Shown one piece after another: positions 8,066-16,489 of a stretch of 64,000 bases of DNA. Within the stretch, counting starts at the first letter, position 1, and each line of letters starts with the position of its first letter. The stretch covers positions 1 to 64,000 of the forward strand of contig NZ_FNIX01000019.1 in the NCBI RefSeq assembly GCF_900104175.1, given 5' to 3'. Position numbers and translations under genes: made by a program. This DNA comes from Lentzea jiangxiensis (GTDB taxonomy: Bacteria; Actinomycetota; Actinomycetes; Mycobacteriales; Pseudonocardiaceae). The notes beneath the pieces are model-generated. The model did not search any database. It had not been told where the DNA came from and was given only the letters and a program-made list of their open reading frames with translations.

Positions 8066-8995
8066 ATGCCTTTGACCAGCACCGCCGTGCCCACGTTCGC
8101 CACGCCGATCATCAGCGCCAAACCGGTTGTGCTGCCCGCGCCCGACCGCGGTGACGACCTCCAGGTGCGGGTGTCCGCACCCGCGTCCGGCACCGATCTC
8201 CCCGTCGTCGTCTTCGCCCACGGCTTCAGCCAGTCGATGTCGTCCTACGACCCGTTGGTGGACTTCTGGGCGAGCAACGGCTTCGTCGTCGTCCAGCCGA
8301 CGTTCCTCGACTCGGTGACGCTCGGCCTCACGCCCGCCGACCCCCGGTACTCGGAGATCTCGCGGTTCCGCGTGGAGGACGTCCAGCGCGTGATCGACGA
8401 CCTCGACGTCGTTCTCGGTGCGGTGCCGGGACTTCTCGACCGCGTCGACCGCGACCGCCTCGCCGTCGCCGGGCACTCGTGGGGCGCGCAGACCGTCGGC
8501 ATGCTGCTCGGCGCCCGCGTTCTCGACGCGGACGGCGAGCCCGGCCCCGATCTGACCGACTCCCGCGTGAAGGCCGGGGTGCTCTTCGCCGCGACCGGGT
8601 TCGGCGGCGACGACCTGACGCCGTTCGCCAAGGAGAACTTCGGCTCGTTCATGTCCCCGGACTTCGAGCGGATGAGCACGCCGTTCCTCGCCGTCGCGGG
8701 CGACGCCGACCAGTCGATGCTCAGCACCCGCGGACCGGACTGGTTCACCGACGTCTACCACCACGCGCCCGGCGCGCGCGGCCTGCTGACGCTGTTCGGC
8801 GGCGAACACTCGCTCGGCGGGATCCACGGCTACAACGCCACGGACACGACCGACGAGAGCCCGGAGCGGGTGGCGGTGATCCGCCGGGCGTCCTGGGCGT
8901 TCCTGCGCGACGCCCTCGGCCTCGACGACCTGGCGTTCAAGCAGGTGCGGGCCGAGCTCGCGGAGTCCGGGACCGGGCGCGTCGACGTGCGCTGA
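8066..8995 (+). CDS. Alpha/beta hydrolase, chlorophyllase/dienelactone-hydrolase-like
   Basis: 309 aa, ATG with AAGGA 9 nt upstream. Alpha/beta fold with oxyanion region VVVFAHGFSQS (~50), nucleophile elbow GHSWGA (Ser ~138), an acid in AVAGDADQS and a His in FGGEHSLGG, the expected Ser-Asp-His order. No signal peptide, so cytoplasmic. An ester substrate is expected; the precise compound is unknown. It is divergent from a TetR repressor and likely induced by its substrate. A strong terminator follows at 9006-9036. Confidence 0.85.
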   Translation: MPLTSTAVPTFATPIISAKPVVLPAPDRGDDLQVRVSAPASGTDLPVVVFAHGFSQSMSSYDPLVDFWASNGFVVVQPTFLDSVTLGLTPADPRYSEISRFRVEDVQRVIDDLDVVLGAVPGLLDRVDRDRLAVAGHSWGAQTVGMLLGARVLDADGEPGPDLTDSRVKAGVLFAATGFGGDDLTPFAKENFGSFMSPDFERMSTPFLAVAGDADQSMLSTRGPDWFTDVYHHAPGARGLLTLFGGEHSLGGIHGYNATDTTDESPERVAVIRRASWAFLRDALGLDDLAFKQVRAELAESGTGRVDVR

Positions 8996-9005
8996 CAACG
9001 CGAAA

Positions 9006-9036
9006 ACGCCGGTCACGCGTGCTGCGTGACCGGCGT
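9006..9036. terminator. Terminator between hydrolase and yebC
   Basis: Perfect 13-bp stem (ACGCCGGTCACGC at 9006-9018; GCGTGACCGGCGT at 9024-9036) with a 5-nt loop, between convergent stops at 8995 and 9053; probably serves both genes. Confidence 0.85.
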
Positions 9037-9052
9037 CCGTCCGCTTCGGGAC

Positions 9053-9802
9053 TCAGCCGACCTCGGCCATGACCTCGTCGGACACGTCGAAGTTCGCGAA
9101 GACGTTCTGCACGTCGTCGCAGTCCTCCAGCGCGTCGATCAGCTTGAAGATCTTCTTCGCGCCCTCGGCTTCGAGCTGCACCGAGACCGACGGCAGGAAG
9201 CTCGACTCGGCCGACTCGTAGTCGATGCCCGCGTCCTGCAACGCCTTGCGGACCGGGATCAGGTCGCCCGCCTCGGACACGACCTCGAACGACTCACCGA
9301 GGTCGTTGACCTCCTCGGCGCCCGCCTCCAGCACGGCCAGCATCACGTCGTCCTCGGACGTGCCCGCCTTCGGCACGATCACGACGCCCTTGCGGCTGAA
9401 CATGTACGACACCGAACCGGGGTCGGCCATCGAGCCGCCGTTGCGCGTCATCGCCGTGCGGACCTCGGTCGCCGCGCGGTTGCGGTTGTCCGTGAGGCAC
9501 TCGATGAGCACCGCGACACCGTTGGGGCCGTAGCCCTCGTACATGATCGTCTGCCAGTCGGCGCCGCCGGCCTCTTCGCCGCCGCCGCGCTTGCGGGCGC
9601 GCTCGATGTTGTCCAGCGGCACCGAGTTCTTCCGGGCCTTCTGGATCGCGTCGTACAGCGTCGGGTTGCCGTCCGGGTCACCACCGCCGGTGCGGGCCGC
9701 CACCTCGATGTTCTTGATCAGCCGCGCGAAGAGCTTGCCGCGCTTGGCGTCGATGGCGGCCTTCTTGTGCTTGGTGGTCGCCCACTTGGAGTGGCCGCTC
9801 AT
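9053..9802 (-). CDS. yebC: YebC/PmpR family protein (TACO1-like)
   Basis: 249 aa, normal length. The signature N-terminus MSGHSKWATTKHKKAAIDAKRG and the GGGDPDGNP and EGYGPNG segments are unmistakable. Members were described as DNA-binding regulators; YebC proteins and mitochondrial TACO1 act in translation, relieving ribosome stalling on difficult peptides. The ATG overlaps the pdxT stop by 4 bp, a pdxT-yebC arrangement seen in other actinobacteria (often with ruvC-ruvA-ruvB downstream, absent here). Confidence 0.95.
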   Translation of the reverse strand: MSGHSKWATTKHKKAAIDAKRGKLFARLIKNIEVAARTGGGDPDGNPTLYDAIQKARKNSVPLDNIERARKRGGGEEAGGADWQTIMYEGYGPNGVAVLIECLTDNRNRAATEVRTAMTRNGGSMADPGSVSYMFSRKGVVIVPKAGTSEDDVMLAVLEAGAEEVNDLGESFEVVSEAGDLIPVRKALQDAGIDYESAESSFLPSVSVQLEAEGAKKIFKLIDALEDCDDVQNVFANFDVSDEVMAEVG

Positions 9803-10431
9803 TTCTCCTCCGAACCAGTCGAACCACGAACCATGTCCACGAACAGGCGGTGGACGCGCTCATCCCCCGTGAGCTCCGGGTGGAACGCCGTGGCCAGCAC
9901 GTTGCCCTGCCTGACCGCGACGATCCTACCGGCGGCATCGCCCGCCTCAGCCGTGATGGGCACCGTAGCGAGAACCTCGACCTCCCCGCTCACCGCCTCC
10001 ACCCAGGGTGCCCGGATGAACACCGCGTGCACGTTCTCCCCCGCCAGGTCGAGGTCGGTCTCGAACGAGTCGACCTGCCGCCCGAACGCGTTGCGCCGCA
10101 CCGTGATGTCCAGCCCGCCGAGCTGGTGCTGGTCGTCGCGGCCGTCGAGCACGTCGTTGGCCAGCAGGATCATGCCCGCGCACGACCCGTACGCCGGGAA
10201 GCCCGCCTTGATCTTCGCCCGCAGCGGTTCCAGCAGCTCGAAGTTGTCGAGCAGCTTGCTGATGGTCGTCGACTCGCCGCCGGGGATGACGATCCCGTCC
10301 AGCTCGTCCAGCTCCTCGGCCCTGCGCACGGGCCGGGCCGTGACGTCGCACTGCGCGAGGGAGACGAGATGTTCCTGGACGTCGCCCTGCAGGGCGAGCA
10401 CACCGATGACGGGCGGGGCAGCGACAACCAT
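9799..10431 (-). CDS. pdxT: Pyridoxal 5'-phosphate synthase glutaminase subunit
   Basis: 210 aa from the ATG at 10431; an in-frame ATG at 10443 is possible. Class I glutamine amidotransferase: GGEST oxyanion segment, nucleophile Cys in YGSCAGM (~84) and the His-Glu pair in AFHPELTGDE near the C-terminus. It releases ammonia from glutamine for the PdxS synthase in the R5P-dependent vitamin B6 pathway. Its partner pdxS is not adjacent but ~9.3 kb away (19756-20649, same strand). It overlaps yebC by 4 bp. Confidence 0.95.
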   Translation of the reverse strand: MVVAAPPVIGVLALQGDVQEHLVSLAQCDVTARPVRRAEELDELDGIVIPGGESTTISKLLDNFELLEPLRAKIKAGFPAYGSCAGMILLANDVLDGRDDQHQLGGLDITVRRNAFGRQVDSFETDLDLAGENVHAVFIRAPWVEAVSGEVEVLATVPITAEAGDAAGRIVAVRQGNVLATAFHPELTGDERVHRLFVDMVRGSTGSEEK

Positions 10432-10540
10432 GTTCACCAGCATATTCGAGGTTGTCCGGCCTGCTGACCACCCCTGTGCGCGACCGCGGGCCGCCTCCCT
10501 CGTGAGGAGACGGCCCGCGGCGCGAACCCCGCCGACCAGA

Positions 10541-11941
10541 TCAGTCGACGGACACCAGCCGCTCGGGCTCCACCGGCTGACGCGACTTCACGAAGCGCCA
10601 CCCGACGAACAGCAGGAGCGCGAGCACGGGGATGGACCAGAACGCGATCTTCTCCGCGGTCCCGGCGAACGCCATCTGCCCGATCACCAGCGCGAGGAAC
10701 GCGAGCGTCCCCCACGACGTGTACGGCGCGCCGGGCATGCGGTACGAGGGCCGTTCGATCTCGCCCGCCATCGCCTTCTTGCGCAACCGCAGCTGGCAGA
10801 TGATCAGCGTCGCCCACGTCGACACGACACCCAAAGACGCCACGGCGATCGCGATGTCGAAGGCTTCCTTCGGCACGGTGTAGTTCAGGACGACGCCGAA
10901 CAGGTAAGCCGCACCCGTGAAGAGAATGCCGCCGTAAGGAACGTGGCGGGAGTTCATCTTGCCCGTGAACGCGGGCGCCTCGCCCTTCTGCGCGAGCGAG
11001 CGCAGAATGCGCCCGGTCGAGTAAAGGCCCGAGTTGCACGACGACAATGCGGCGGTCAGCACCACGGCGTTCATGATGTCGCCGACCGCCGGGATGCCCA
11101 ATGCGGAGAACACGGTGACGAACGGCGATTCGGTGCCCGTGAAGTGGTCCCAGGGCAGCAGCATCGTCAGCAGCAGGACGGAGCCGACGTAGAAGATCGC
11201 GATGCGGTACACGACGCCGTTGATGGCGCGCGGCATGATCTTCTCGGGGTCCTTGGTCTCGCCGGCCGCGATGCCCACGAGCTCGATCGCCGAGTAGGCG
11301 AAGACCACTGCCTGCAACGTCATCAGCGCGACGCCGAAGCCCGCGGGGAACAGGCCGCCGTGGCCGAGCGTGTTGGAGACCGACGCCGTCGTGCCGCCGA
11401 TGTCCGCCGCCGCGATGACCAGGCCGATGCCGGTCACGAGGAACACGACGATGGCCGTGACCTTGATGACGCTGAACCAGAACTCCAGCTCGCCGAACAG
11501 CTTGACGGACAGCATGTTGATGCCGACCAGCACGAACAGGGCGACCAGCGCGGTGATCCACTGCGGCAGGTCCGGGAACCACTTGTGCATGTAGATCGCG
11601 ACGGCGGTGATCTCGGCGATGCCCGTCATCGCCCAGTTCACCCAGTACATCCAGCCGGACGTGAAGCCCGCCCAGGGACCGATGAACTCGCGGGCGTACT
11701 CGACGAAGCTGCCGGCGACCGGGCGGTGGAGCACGAGCTCGCCCAGCGCGCGCATGACGAAGAACGCCGCGAGACCGCACAACGCGTAAGACAGGATCAG
11801 CGACGGCCCCGCCGTGGCGAGGCGTCCGCCCGCGCCCAGGAAGAGGCCGACGCCGATCGCGCCACCGATGGCGATCATCTGCACCTGGCGCTTGCTCAGC
11901 GCTTTGGTGTAGCCGTCCGCATCAGTTTCCACAGAACTCAC
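10541..11941 (-). CDS. APC superfamily amino-acid permease (AAT/GABA-permease type)
   Basis: 466 aa from the GTG at 11941. About 12 membrane helices; the first carries the substrate-binding MIAIGGAIGVGLFLGAGG motif of the amino-acid transporter family, and GSFVEYAREFIGPWAGFTSGW follows. AnsP, CycA and GabP share this layout, so asparagine, D-serine/alanine or GABA are possible cargos; sequence alone does not decide. It lies 75 bp after the leftward methionine-gamma-lyase-like gene and may extend its operon. The leader contains a hairpin that overlaps the ribosome site (11944-11986). Confidence 0.9.
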   Translation of the reverse strand: MSSVETDADGYTKALSKRQVQMIAIGGAIGVGLFLGAGGRLATAGPSLILSYALCGLAAFFVMRALGELVLHRPVAGSFVEYAREFIGPWAGFTSGWMYWVNWAMTGIAEITAVAIYMHKWFPDLPQWITALVALFVLVGINMLSVKLFGELEFWFSVIKVTAIVVFLVTGIGLVIAAADIGGTTASVSNTLGHGGLFPAGFGVALMTLQAVVFAYSAIELVGIAAGETKDPEKIMPRAINGVVYRIAIFYVGSVLLLTMLLPWDHFTGTESPFVTVFSALGIPAVGDIMNAVVLTAALSSCNSGLYSTGRILRSLAQKGEAPAFTGKMNSRHVPYGGILFTGAAYLFGVVLNYTVPKEAFDIAIAVASLGVVSTWATLIICQLRLRKKAMAGEIERPSYRMPGAPYTSWGTLAFLALVIGQMAFAGTAEKIAFWSIPVLALLLFVGWRFVKSRQPVEPERLVSVD

Positions 11942-11943
11942 GA

Positions 11944-11986
11944 GGAGGTTCCTTCCGAAACGGAAAACGCTCGCGTCGGAACCTCC
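11944..11986 (-). promoter_or_regulatory. Leader hairpin overlapping the permease ribosome-binding site
   Basis: On the transcript strand GGAGGTTCC (11986-11978) can pair with GGAACCTCC (11952-11944), which contains part of the AAGGA site for the GTG at 11941. An inner TTCCG-TTT-CGGAA hairpin lies in the loop. Upstream, GGTTCCGACGC occurs twice (12016-12006 and 11984-11974), and a 7-bp stem (11993-11999/12006-12012) could end the preceding gene. This suggests control of permease translation by RNA structure, or protein binding to the repeats. It is not a known riboswitch fold. Confidence 0.45.
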
Positions 11987-12016
11987 CGCGCCCCGACGCG
12001 CTGATGCGTCGGAACC

Positions 12017-13204
12017 CTAGTGAGTGGCAGTCATCACCAAGAAATCAGTTGGGGAAGGCTTAACGTAAGCGACGTCACACAGCGCCGCGTTCAAGTCCGC
12101 CCAAATGTCCTCGACGTGCTCGAGGCCCACGGAAATGCGCAGCAAATTGTCCGGAACGCCAGAAGCGCGCAGATCTTCACCCGGAACCAGTCGATGCGTC
12201 AAAGCCGAGGGGTGCTCGATCAGGGTGTCGACCGATCCCAGTGACACGGCCGGCGTGATCAGCTCCAGCCGGCGCACCACCTCGACCGGGTCGCCGTGGA
12301 CGCCGAACGCGATCATCGCGCCCGTCCCGCGCATCTGCGGCGATGCCGACGGGTAGCGCACGAACTCGACGGCGTCGTGCTCGGCGAGGCGTGCCGCCAG
12401 CACCGCCGCCGACCGGGACGCCGCCTCGACGCGCAGGGGCAGGGTCGCGAGGCCGCGGTGCAGCAGGTAGCCGCCGAGCGGGTGCAGCACGGCGCCGGTG
12501 ATGATCCGGACCTGCCGCAGCGCCGCCGCCCGTTCCTCGGAGCAGGCCACGACGCCGCCGAGCACGTCGCCGTGCCCGCCGAGGTACTTGGTGCCGGAGT
12601 GCAGGACGTACGAGGCGCCGTGCAGCGCGGGGTTCTGCAGGACCGGCGTCGCGAAGGTGTTGTCGACCATGACCGGCACGCCGCCCGCCTGGCGCACGAC
12701 GTGGTCGATGTCGACGAGGTCGAGGTTCGGGTTGGCCGGGGTCTCGACGACGACGAGCCCGGTGTCCGGCCGGATCGCGGAGGCCACCAGGCCCGCTTCG
12801 ACGTACGTGGTCGTGACGCCCAGCAGACCCGACGACAGCAGGTGGTCGGTGCCGCCGTACAGCGGCCGCACCGCGACGACGTGCGGCTTGCCCGCCATCA
12901 CGCAGGCGGCCTGGACCACGGCGGTGACCGCCGCCATGCCGCTGCCGAACGCCACGGAGGTCTCGGTGTGCTCCAAGGCCGCGAGCGCCTGTTCGAACCG
13001 GGCGACCGTCGGGTTGTGCAGCCGCGCGTAGACGGGCGAGCCAGCCCGCGCGGCCCCGGTGGCCCAGTCCCCCAGCGCTTGTCCGCCGAGTGCCTGGTCG
13101 GGCACGGGGTAGGTGGTGGACAGGTCGATGGGAGGCGCGTGCACGCCGAGCTCCGCGAGGTCGTCGCGGCCCCCGTGCACTGCGATGGTCTCGATGCGCG
13201 TCAT
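12017..13204 (-). CDS. PLP-dependent trans-sulfuration enzyme, methionine gamma-lyase/cystathionine gamma-lyase-like
   Basis: 395 aa Cys/Met metabolism enzyme. The PLP lysine lies in LHSGTKYLGGHGDV (SxTKYxxGH), with VDNTFATP for the cofactor-ring Asp and SGMAAVTAV for the phosphate cup. It would eliminate or replace the gamma substituent of methionine, cystathionine or O-acylhomoserine. Divergence from an Lrp-type regulator resembles mdeA-mdeR, which favours methionine gamma-lyase, and a permease lies just downstream. The key active-site residue that separates lyase from synthase was not resolved. Confidence 0.85.
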   Translation of the reverse strand: MTRIETIAVHGGRDDLAELGVHAPPIDLSTTYPVPDQALGGQALGDWATGAARAGSPVYARLHNPTVARFEQALAALEHTETSVAFGSGMAAVTAVVQAACVMAGKPHVVAVRPLYGGTDHLLSSGLLGVTTTYVEAGLVASAIRPDTGLVVVETPANPNLDLVDIDHVVRQAGGVPVMVDNTFATPVLQNPALHGASYVLHSGTKYLGGHGDVLGGVVACSEERAAALRQVRIITGAVLHPLGGYLLHRGLATLPLRVEAASRSAAVLAARLAEHDAVEFVRYPSASPQMRGTGAMIAFGVHGDPVEVVRRLELITPAVSLGSVDTLIEHPSALTHRLVPGEDLRASGVPDNLLRISVGLEHVEDIWADLNAALCDVAYVKPSPTDFLVMTATH

Positions 13205-13278
13205 GGCCCGAATGGTGGAGACTTCCTCGGACGAACGGACAGCGAACCGCAGCCGATTCGGTGGAACGGAGAAGAGCC

Positions 13279-13719
13279 GTGCTGGATTCGATCGACGAGG
13301 CCATCGTGCGGGAGCTGCGGAAGGACGCGCGGCTGCAGAACAAGGACCTGGCCGAACGCGTCAACGTCGCGCAGTCCACCGCGGTGGTCCGGCACCGCGC
13401 GTTGCGGGAGCGCGGCGTGATCACCGGCTACCACGCGGAGATCGATCCGAAAGCCGTCGGGCAGCACGTGCAGGCGATGCTCGCGGTGAAGATCCGCCCG
13501 CACACCAAGGAGATCGTCGACCCGTTCATGGCGTACGTGCTCTCACTGCCGGAGACGCTCGCCCTCTCTCACGTGACGGGCCCGGAGGACTTCCTGGTGC
13601 ACGTCGCCGTGGCGGACGTCGGCCATCTGCAACGGCTCGTGCTCGACAAGTTCACGAGCCGCCGGGAGGTGACGGAGGTCCACACGAACCTCCTCTTCTC
13701 CCACGTCCGCAAGCACTAG
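13279..13719 (+). CDS. Lrp/AsnC family transcriptional regulator
   Basis: 146 aa from the GTG at 13279, preceded by GGAG. N-terminal helix-turn-helix (LDSIDEAIVRELRKDARL, then KDLAERVNVAQSTAVVRHRALRERGVI) and C-terminal RAM ligand domain (VTGPEDFLVHVAVADVGHLQ). It is divergent from the sulfur-amino-acid enzyme and is probably its amino-acid-responsive activator. The TAG stop shares the palindromic CTAG at 13716-13719 with the convergent azlD stop. Confidence 0.92.
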   Translation: MLDSIDEAIVRELRKDARLQNKDLAERVNVAQSTAVVRHRALRERGVITGYHAEIDPKAVGQHVQAMLAVKIRPHTKEIVDPFMAYVLSLPETLALSHVTGPEDFLVHVAVADVGHLQRLVLDKFTSRREVTEVHTNLLFSHVRKH

Positions 13720-14024
13720 CCGACCCCGAGGAGCCTCAGCCCGGCCGTCGTGGCGGCCGCCAGCACGATGACGACCACGAACGGCAGCTTCCGCCACGCC
13801 GCGAGCCCGCCGACGACGACGCCGAGCGCGAGCGCCCAGCCGCCGAACTGCTTGCCGTTCGTCAGCGCCGAGACCGCGACCAGCGCCAGCAGCAGCACGG
13901 TCGCGCTCGCGGAGATGATCTCGCGGACCCGGTCGGGCAGTGTGACGCGGTCGCGCAGCAGCGGGCCGGCGAAGCGGATCGCGAACGTCCCCGCGGCGAG
14001 GATCAGGACTGCGGTGACGGGCAC
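13716..14024 (-). CDS. azlD: AzlD-type small subunit of branched-chain amino-acid exporter
   Basis: 102 aa from the GTG at 14024, preceded directly by GGAGGAG. Three to four hydrophobic helices with the AzlD opening (LILAAGTFAIRFAGPLL). It partners AzlC to form an LIV-E type exporter of branched-chain amino acids. The gene overlaps the azlC 3' end by 22 bp. Its stop shares CTAG with the Lrp gene. Confidence 0.9.
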   Translation of the reverse strand: MPVTAVLILAAGTFAIRFAGPLLRDRVTLPDRVREIISASATVLLLALVAVSALTNGKQFGGWALALGVVVGGLAAWRKLPFVVVIVLAAATTAGLRLLGVG

Positions 14025-14701
14025 GGCTCCTCCTTCTTGCTCCGGAACGCGACCAGCCCGGCCAGCGCGAGCAGCACCGGCACCCCGGCGGGCAGGAACG
14101 GCGTGGTCGCGAGCGCGATGACGGCGCCCGTGAGCGCCGCGTTGCGGGTGGCGGCGTCCTTCAGGGCGGGCAGGGTGAGCGCGAGCATCGCCGCGGGGAA
14201 GGCCGCGTCCAGCCCGAACGTGCCCGGGTCGCCGATCGCCTGCCCCGCGAGCGCCCCGATGAGCACACCCGCGTTCCAGGTGAAGAACAGCGACACGCCA
14301 CACGCCCAGTAGGCCGCCCGCGCTCTCGCGGGGTCCCTCTGCGCCATCGCGAACGCCGTCGACTCGTCGATCAGCAGGTGGCTGCCGACGATCCGCGCGA
14401 GCCAGCCGTTGCCCAGCACGTCGCCGACCGCCAGGCCGAACGGCAGGTGCCGCGCGTTGAGCACGAGCCCGGCCAGCACCGCCGCGGCAGGGCTGCCGCC
14501 CGAGGCCACGATGCCCACGGCCATGAACTGCGAGCCACCCGCGAAGATCACCAGCGACATCAGCACCGGCATCCACCACGGCAGGCCGGAGCCCACCGAG
14601 ATGGCGCCGAAACTGGCACCGGTCACCGCGGCACCGAGTGCCACCGCGGCGACGTCACGCAGGAGCACCGCATCAAGAGTTCGCCATATCGAACGGACCA
14701 C
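14003..14701 (-). CDS. azlC: AzlC family large subunit of branched-chain amino-acid exporter
   Basis: 232 aa from the GTG at 14701; a GTG twelve codons further in is possible. AzlC signature region: SFGAISVGSGLPWWMPVLMS and FAGGSQFMAVG, with about seven to eight membrane segments. Works with AzlD to export branched-chain or related amino acids. It is divergent from the XRE-cupin regulator at 14757, with two overlapping inverted repeats (14712-14744) between the starts, so regulation by that protein is likely. Confidence 0.92.
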   Translation of the reverse strand: MVRSIWRTLDAVLLRDVAAVALGAAVTGASFGAISVGSGLPWWMPVLMSLVIFAGGSQFMAVGIVASGGSPAAAVLAGLVLNARHLPFGLAVGDVLGNGWLARIVGSHLLIDESTAFAMAQRDPARARAAYWACGVSLFFTWNAGVLIGALAGQAIGDPGTFGLDAAFPAAMLALTLPALKDAATRNAALTGAVIALATTPFLPAGVPVLLALAGLVAFRSKKEEPCPSPQS

Positions 14702-14711
14702 CCATTAAGAT

Positions 14712-14744
14712 GAACACCTGGACTAGGTGTTCGTCAAGACGAAC
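14712..14744. promoter_or_regulatory. Two overlapping palindromes between azlC and its XRE-cupin regulator
   Basis: GAACACCT (14712-14719), 5-nt spacer, AGGTGTTC (14725-14732) is a perfect dyad. GTTCGTC-AA-GACGAAC (14729-14744) is a second perfect dyad sharing four bases with the first. They fill the divergent promoter region and are strong operator candidates. Confidence 0.65.
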
Positions 14745-14756
14745 GGATGGACTTCT

Positions 14757-15311
14757 GTGTCGAACGCACCACTCGACCTGATCGCGGCCAACCTCCGGCG
14801 TGAGCGCGATCGCACCGGCATGTCGCTCTCGGAGGTGGCCAAGAAGGCGGGCATCGCGAAGTCGACGCTCTCCCAGCTGGAGTCCGGCGCCGGAAACCCC
14901 AGCGTCGAGACACTGTGGGCGCTCGGCGTAGCCCTCGGCGTCCCGTTCAGCCAACTCGTCGAACCCGCCGTTCCCCGCGTGCAGGTCATCCGCGCCGGCG
15001 AAGGCCCCGTCATCCACTCCGAACAGGCGCACTACTCCGCAACGCTGCTGGCCGCGTGCCGTCCGGGCACCAAGCACGACCTCTACTGGCTGGCCCTCGA
15101 ACCGGGTGGCGCCCGCGAGTCACTGCCGCACGTCCCCGGCAGCGTCGAGCACATGATCGTGGCCTCGGGGCGGTGCCTCGCCGGGCTCGCGGACGACCCG
15201 GTCGAGCTCGGACCCGGTGACTACATCGTCTACCCCGGGGACCTGCCGCACATCTGCAAGGCGCTGGAGCCGGGGACGACCGCGGTGATGGTCATGGAGC
15301 ACACGGTCTAG
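14757..15311 (+). CDS. XRE family regulator with C-terminal cupin domain
   Basis: 184 aa from the GTG at 14757; an ORF start at 14727 would run through the operator. Residues ~8-62 form the helix-turn-helix (LRRERDRTGMSLSEVAKKAGIAKSTLSQLESG split across two helices). Residues ~100-180 are a cupin barrel (VEHMIVASGRCLAGL, GPGDYIVYPGDLPHICKAL) that would sense a small ligand. Divergent from azlC and therefore the likely azlCD regulator. Its TAG stop shares CTAG (15308-15311) with the convergent PapA5-like gene. Confidence 0.92.
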   Translation: MSNAPLDLIAANLRRERDRTGMSLSEVAKKAGIAKSTLSQLESGAGNPSVETLWALGVALGVPFSQLVEPAVPRVQVIRAGEGPVIHSEQAHYSATLLAACRPGTKHDLYWLALEPGGARESLPHVPGSVEHMIVASGRCLAGLADDPVELGPGDYIVYPGDLPHICKALEPGTTAVMVMEHTV

Positions 15312-16489
15312 ATGCGCAGTGCGGCCTCGACCGAAGCCACGACTTCACCGATCTCCTCGTCGTTGTGGAACGCGCGGTCGTAGACCACGTCGAGAGTCAG
15401 CCGTCCGCCCACCGTCCCCACGAACATCGCGGGTACCGGACCGTGCAACGTCGCGGCGAAGCGGCTACCGGTGACACGCGGGCCATCGGGCAGCGCGGGA
15501 TCCTCCACGACACCGATGTTCGACACCATGAACGTCATGGTCGGCGGGGGCGCCGGTGAGAGGCACTGGGCCAGCAGGGTCCGCTGCGGTTCGGCCCGCT
15601 CCAGAGCCGCACGCAGACCTGCGGCGACGCGCACACCGACCTCGGCCGGTTCGTCGTCGGCAGCGACCGGGACGGTGACCAGGCAGGGAAGAGCACCGCA
15701 CAGTTGGGCGTCCGGATCGATCGGCGGGGCGAGTCGTTCGCGAAGATCCACCGGGATGCACAAGGTGACCGGTAGCGGGCCGCCGGCTTCGGGCACCCGG
15801 GCTCGCACCGCACTGGAAACCGCTCCGCACAGCAAGCTCGTCACCGAGATCCGGCTCGCGCGGGCGAACTCGGTGACCTCGGTCGTCGTCGCCTGGTCGA
15901 GTTCGAGGTGCTGCACGCCGAAGCCGGACGGCGGCTCGCCGGGACCCCCTGGCAGGACGGCGGGCTCTTCCACCACTTCGGGCATTTCCGGCCGGCCTGG
16001 CGCGTATTTTCCGGAGAAGAGTTCCTCCAGCCCGGCCTCGAACACCGGGCGGGGCGCCGAGGGCTGGACTTCGCCGCGCAGGAGAGTGGTGTAGATGCGG
16101 AGCAGAGCCCGCGACAGGACCAGCACCAGCCGGGCGTCCGAAACGGAGTGGTCGACGGCGAGCGTCAATTCCGCGGTGTCAGCCGTCTGATGCAGCGACA
16201 ATTGACTGACCATGCCGTCTTCGATCCGCCGGGAAATGTCGTGCTCGAAGCTTTCTGCGCCGGCGGTCACCTTCGACATGCTGTCTTGCAGAGCGAACTC
16301 GAAACCGTCCTGTCCCTCGATGATCCTGCAGCGCAACAGCGGGTACTCGTGACCGAGCTGCTGCCACGCGTCTTCGAGCAGCACTGGGTCGAACGTTCCG
16401 GCGAAGGCCGTGCGGACCATGACCGGGCCGAACCCGGCGAGGATGAAAGCCGTTTCGCTGGCCGTCAGCGCCCGTTCGGTGGTAGGCAT
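15308..16489 (-). CDS. PapA5-like acyltransferase (condensation-domain superfamily)
   Basis: 393 aa, the usual length of PapA5, the mycobacterial enzyme that esterifies phthiocerol with mycocerosates. It keeps the catalytic HxxxD (DHSVSDARL, ~137), a PVDLRERLAPPIDPDA segment like the PapA5 core and a C-terminal VGTVGGRLTLDVVYD strand. It is expected to move an acyl group from a thioester carrier to an alcohol. No polyketide synthase or FadD is adjacent, so it is an orphan and its substrates are unknown. A stand-alone NRPS-like C domain is the alternative. Confidence 0.75.
   Translation of the reverse strand: MPTTERALTASETAFILAGFGPVMVRTAFAGTFDPVLLEDAWQQLGHEYPLLRCRIIEGQDGFEFALQDSMSKVTAGAESFEHDISRRIEDGMVSQLSLHQTADTAELTLAVDHSVSDARLVLVLSRALLRIYTTLLRGEVQPSAPRPVFEAGLEELFSGKYAPGRPEMPEVVEEPAVLPGGPGEPPSGFGVQHLELDQATTTEVTEFARASRISVTSLLCGAVSSAVRARVPEAGGPLPVTLCIPVDLRERLAPPIDPDAQLCGALPCLVTVPVAADDEPAEVGVRVAAGLRAALERAEPQRTLLAQCLSPAPPPTMTFMVSNIGVVEDPALPDGPRVTGSRFAATLHGPVPAMFVGTVGGRLTLDVVYDRAFHNDEEIGEVVASVEAALRI

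Noticed and set aside
9026..12004. 992-codon open frame on the plus strand
   Set aside because: It is the complement of yebC, pdxT and the permease. Composition is Arg/Asp/His-rich shadow sequence and the three minus-strand genes are certain.
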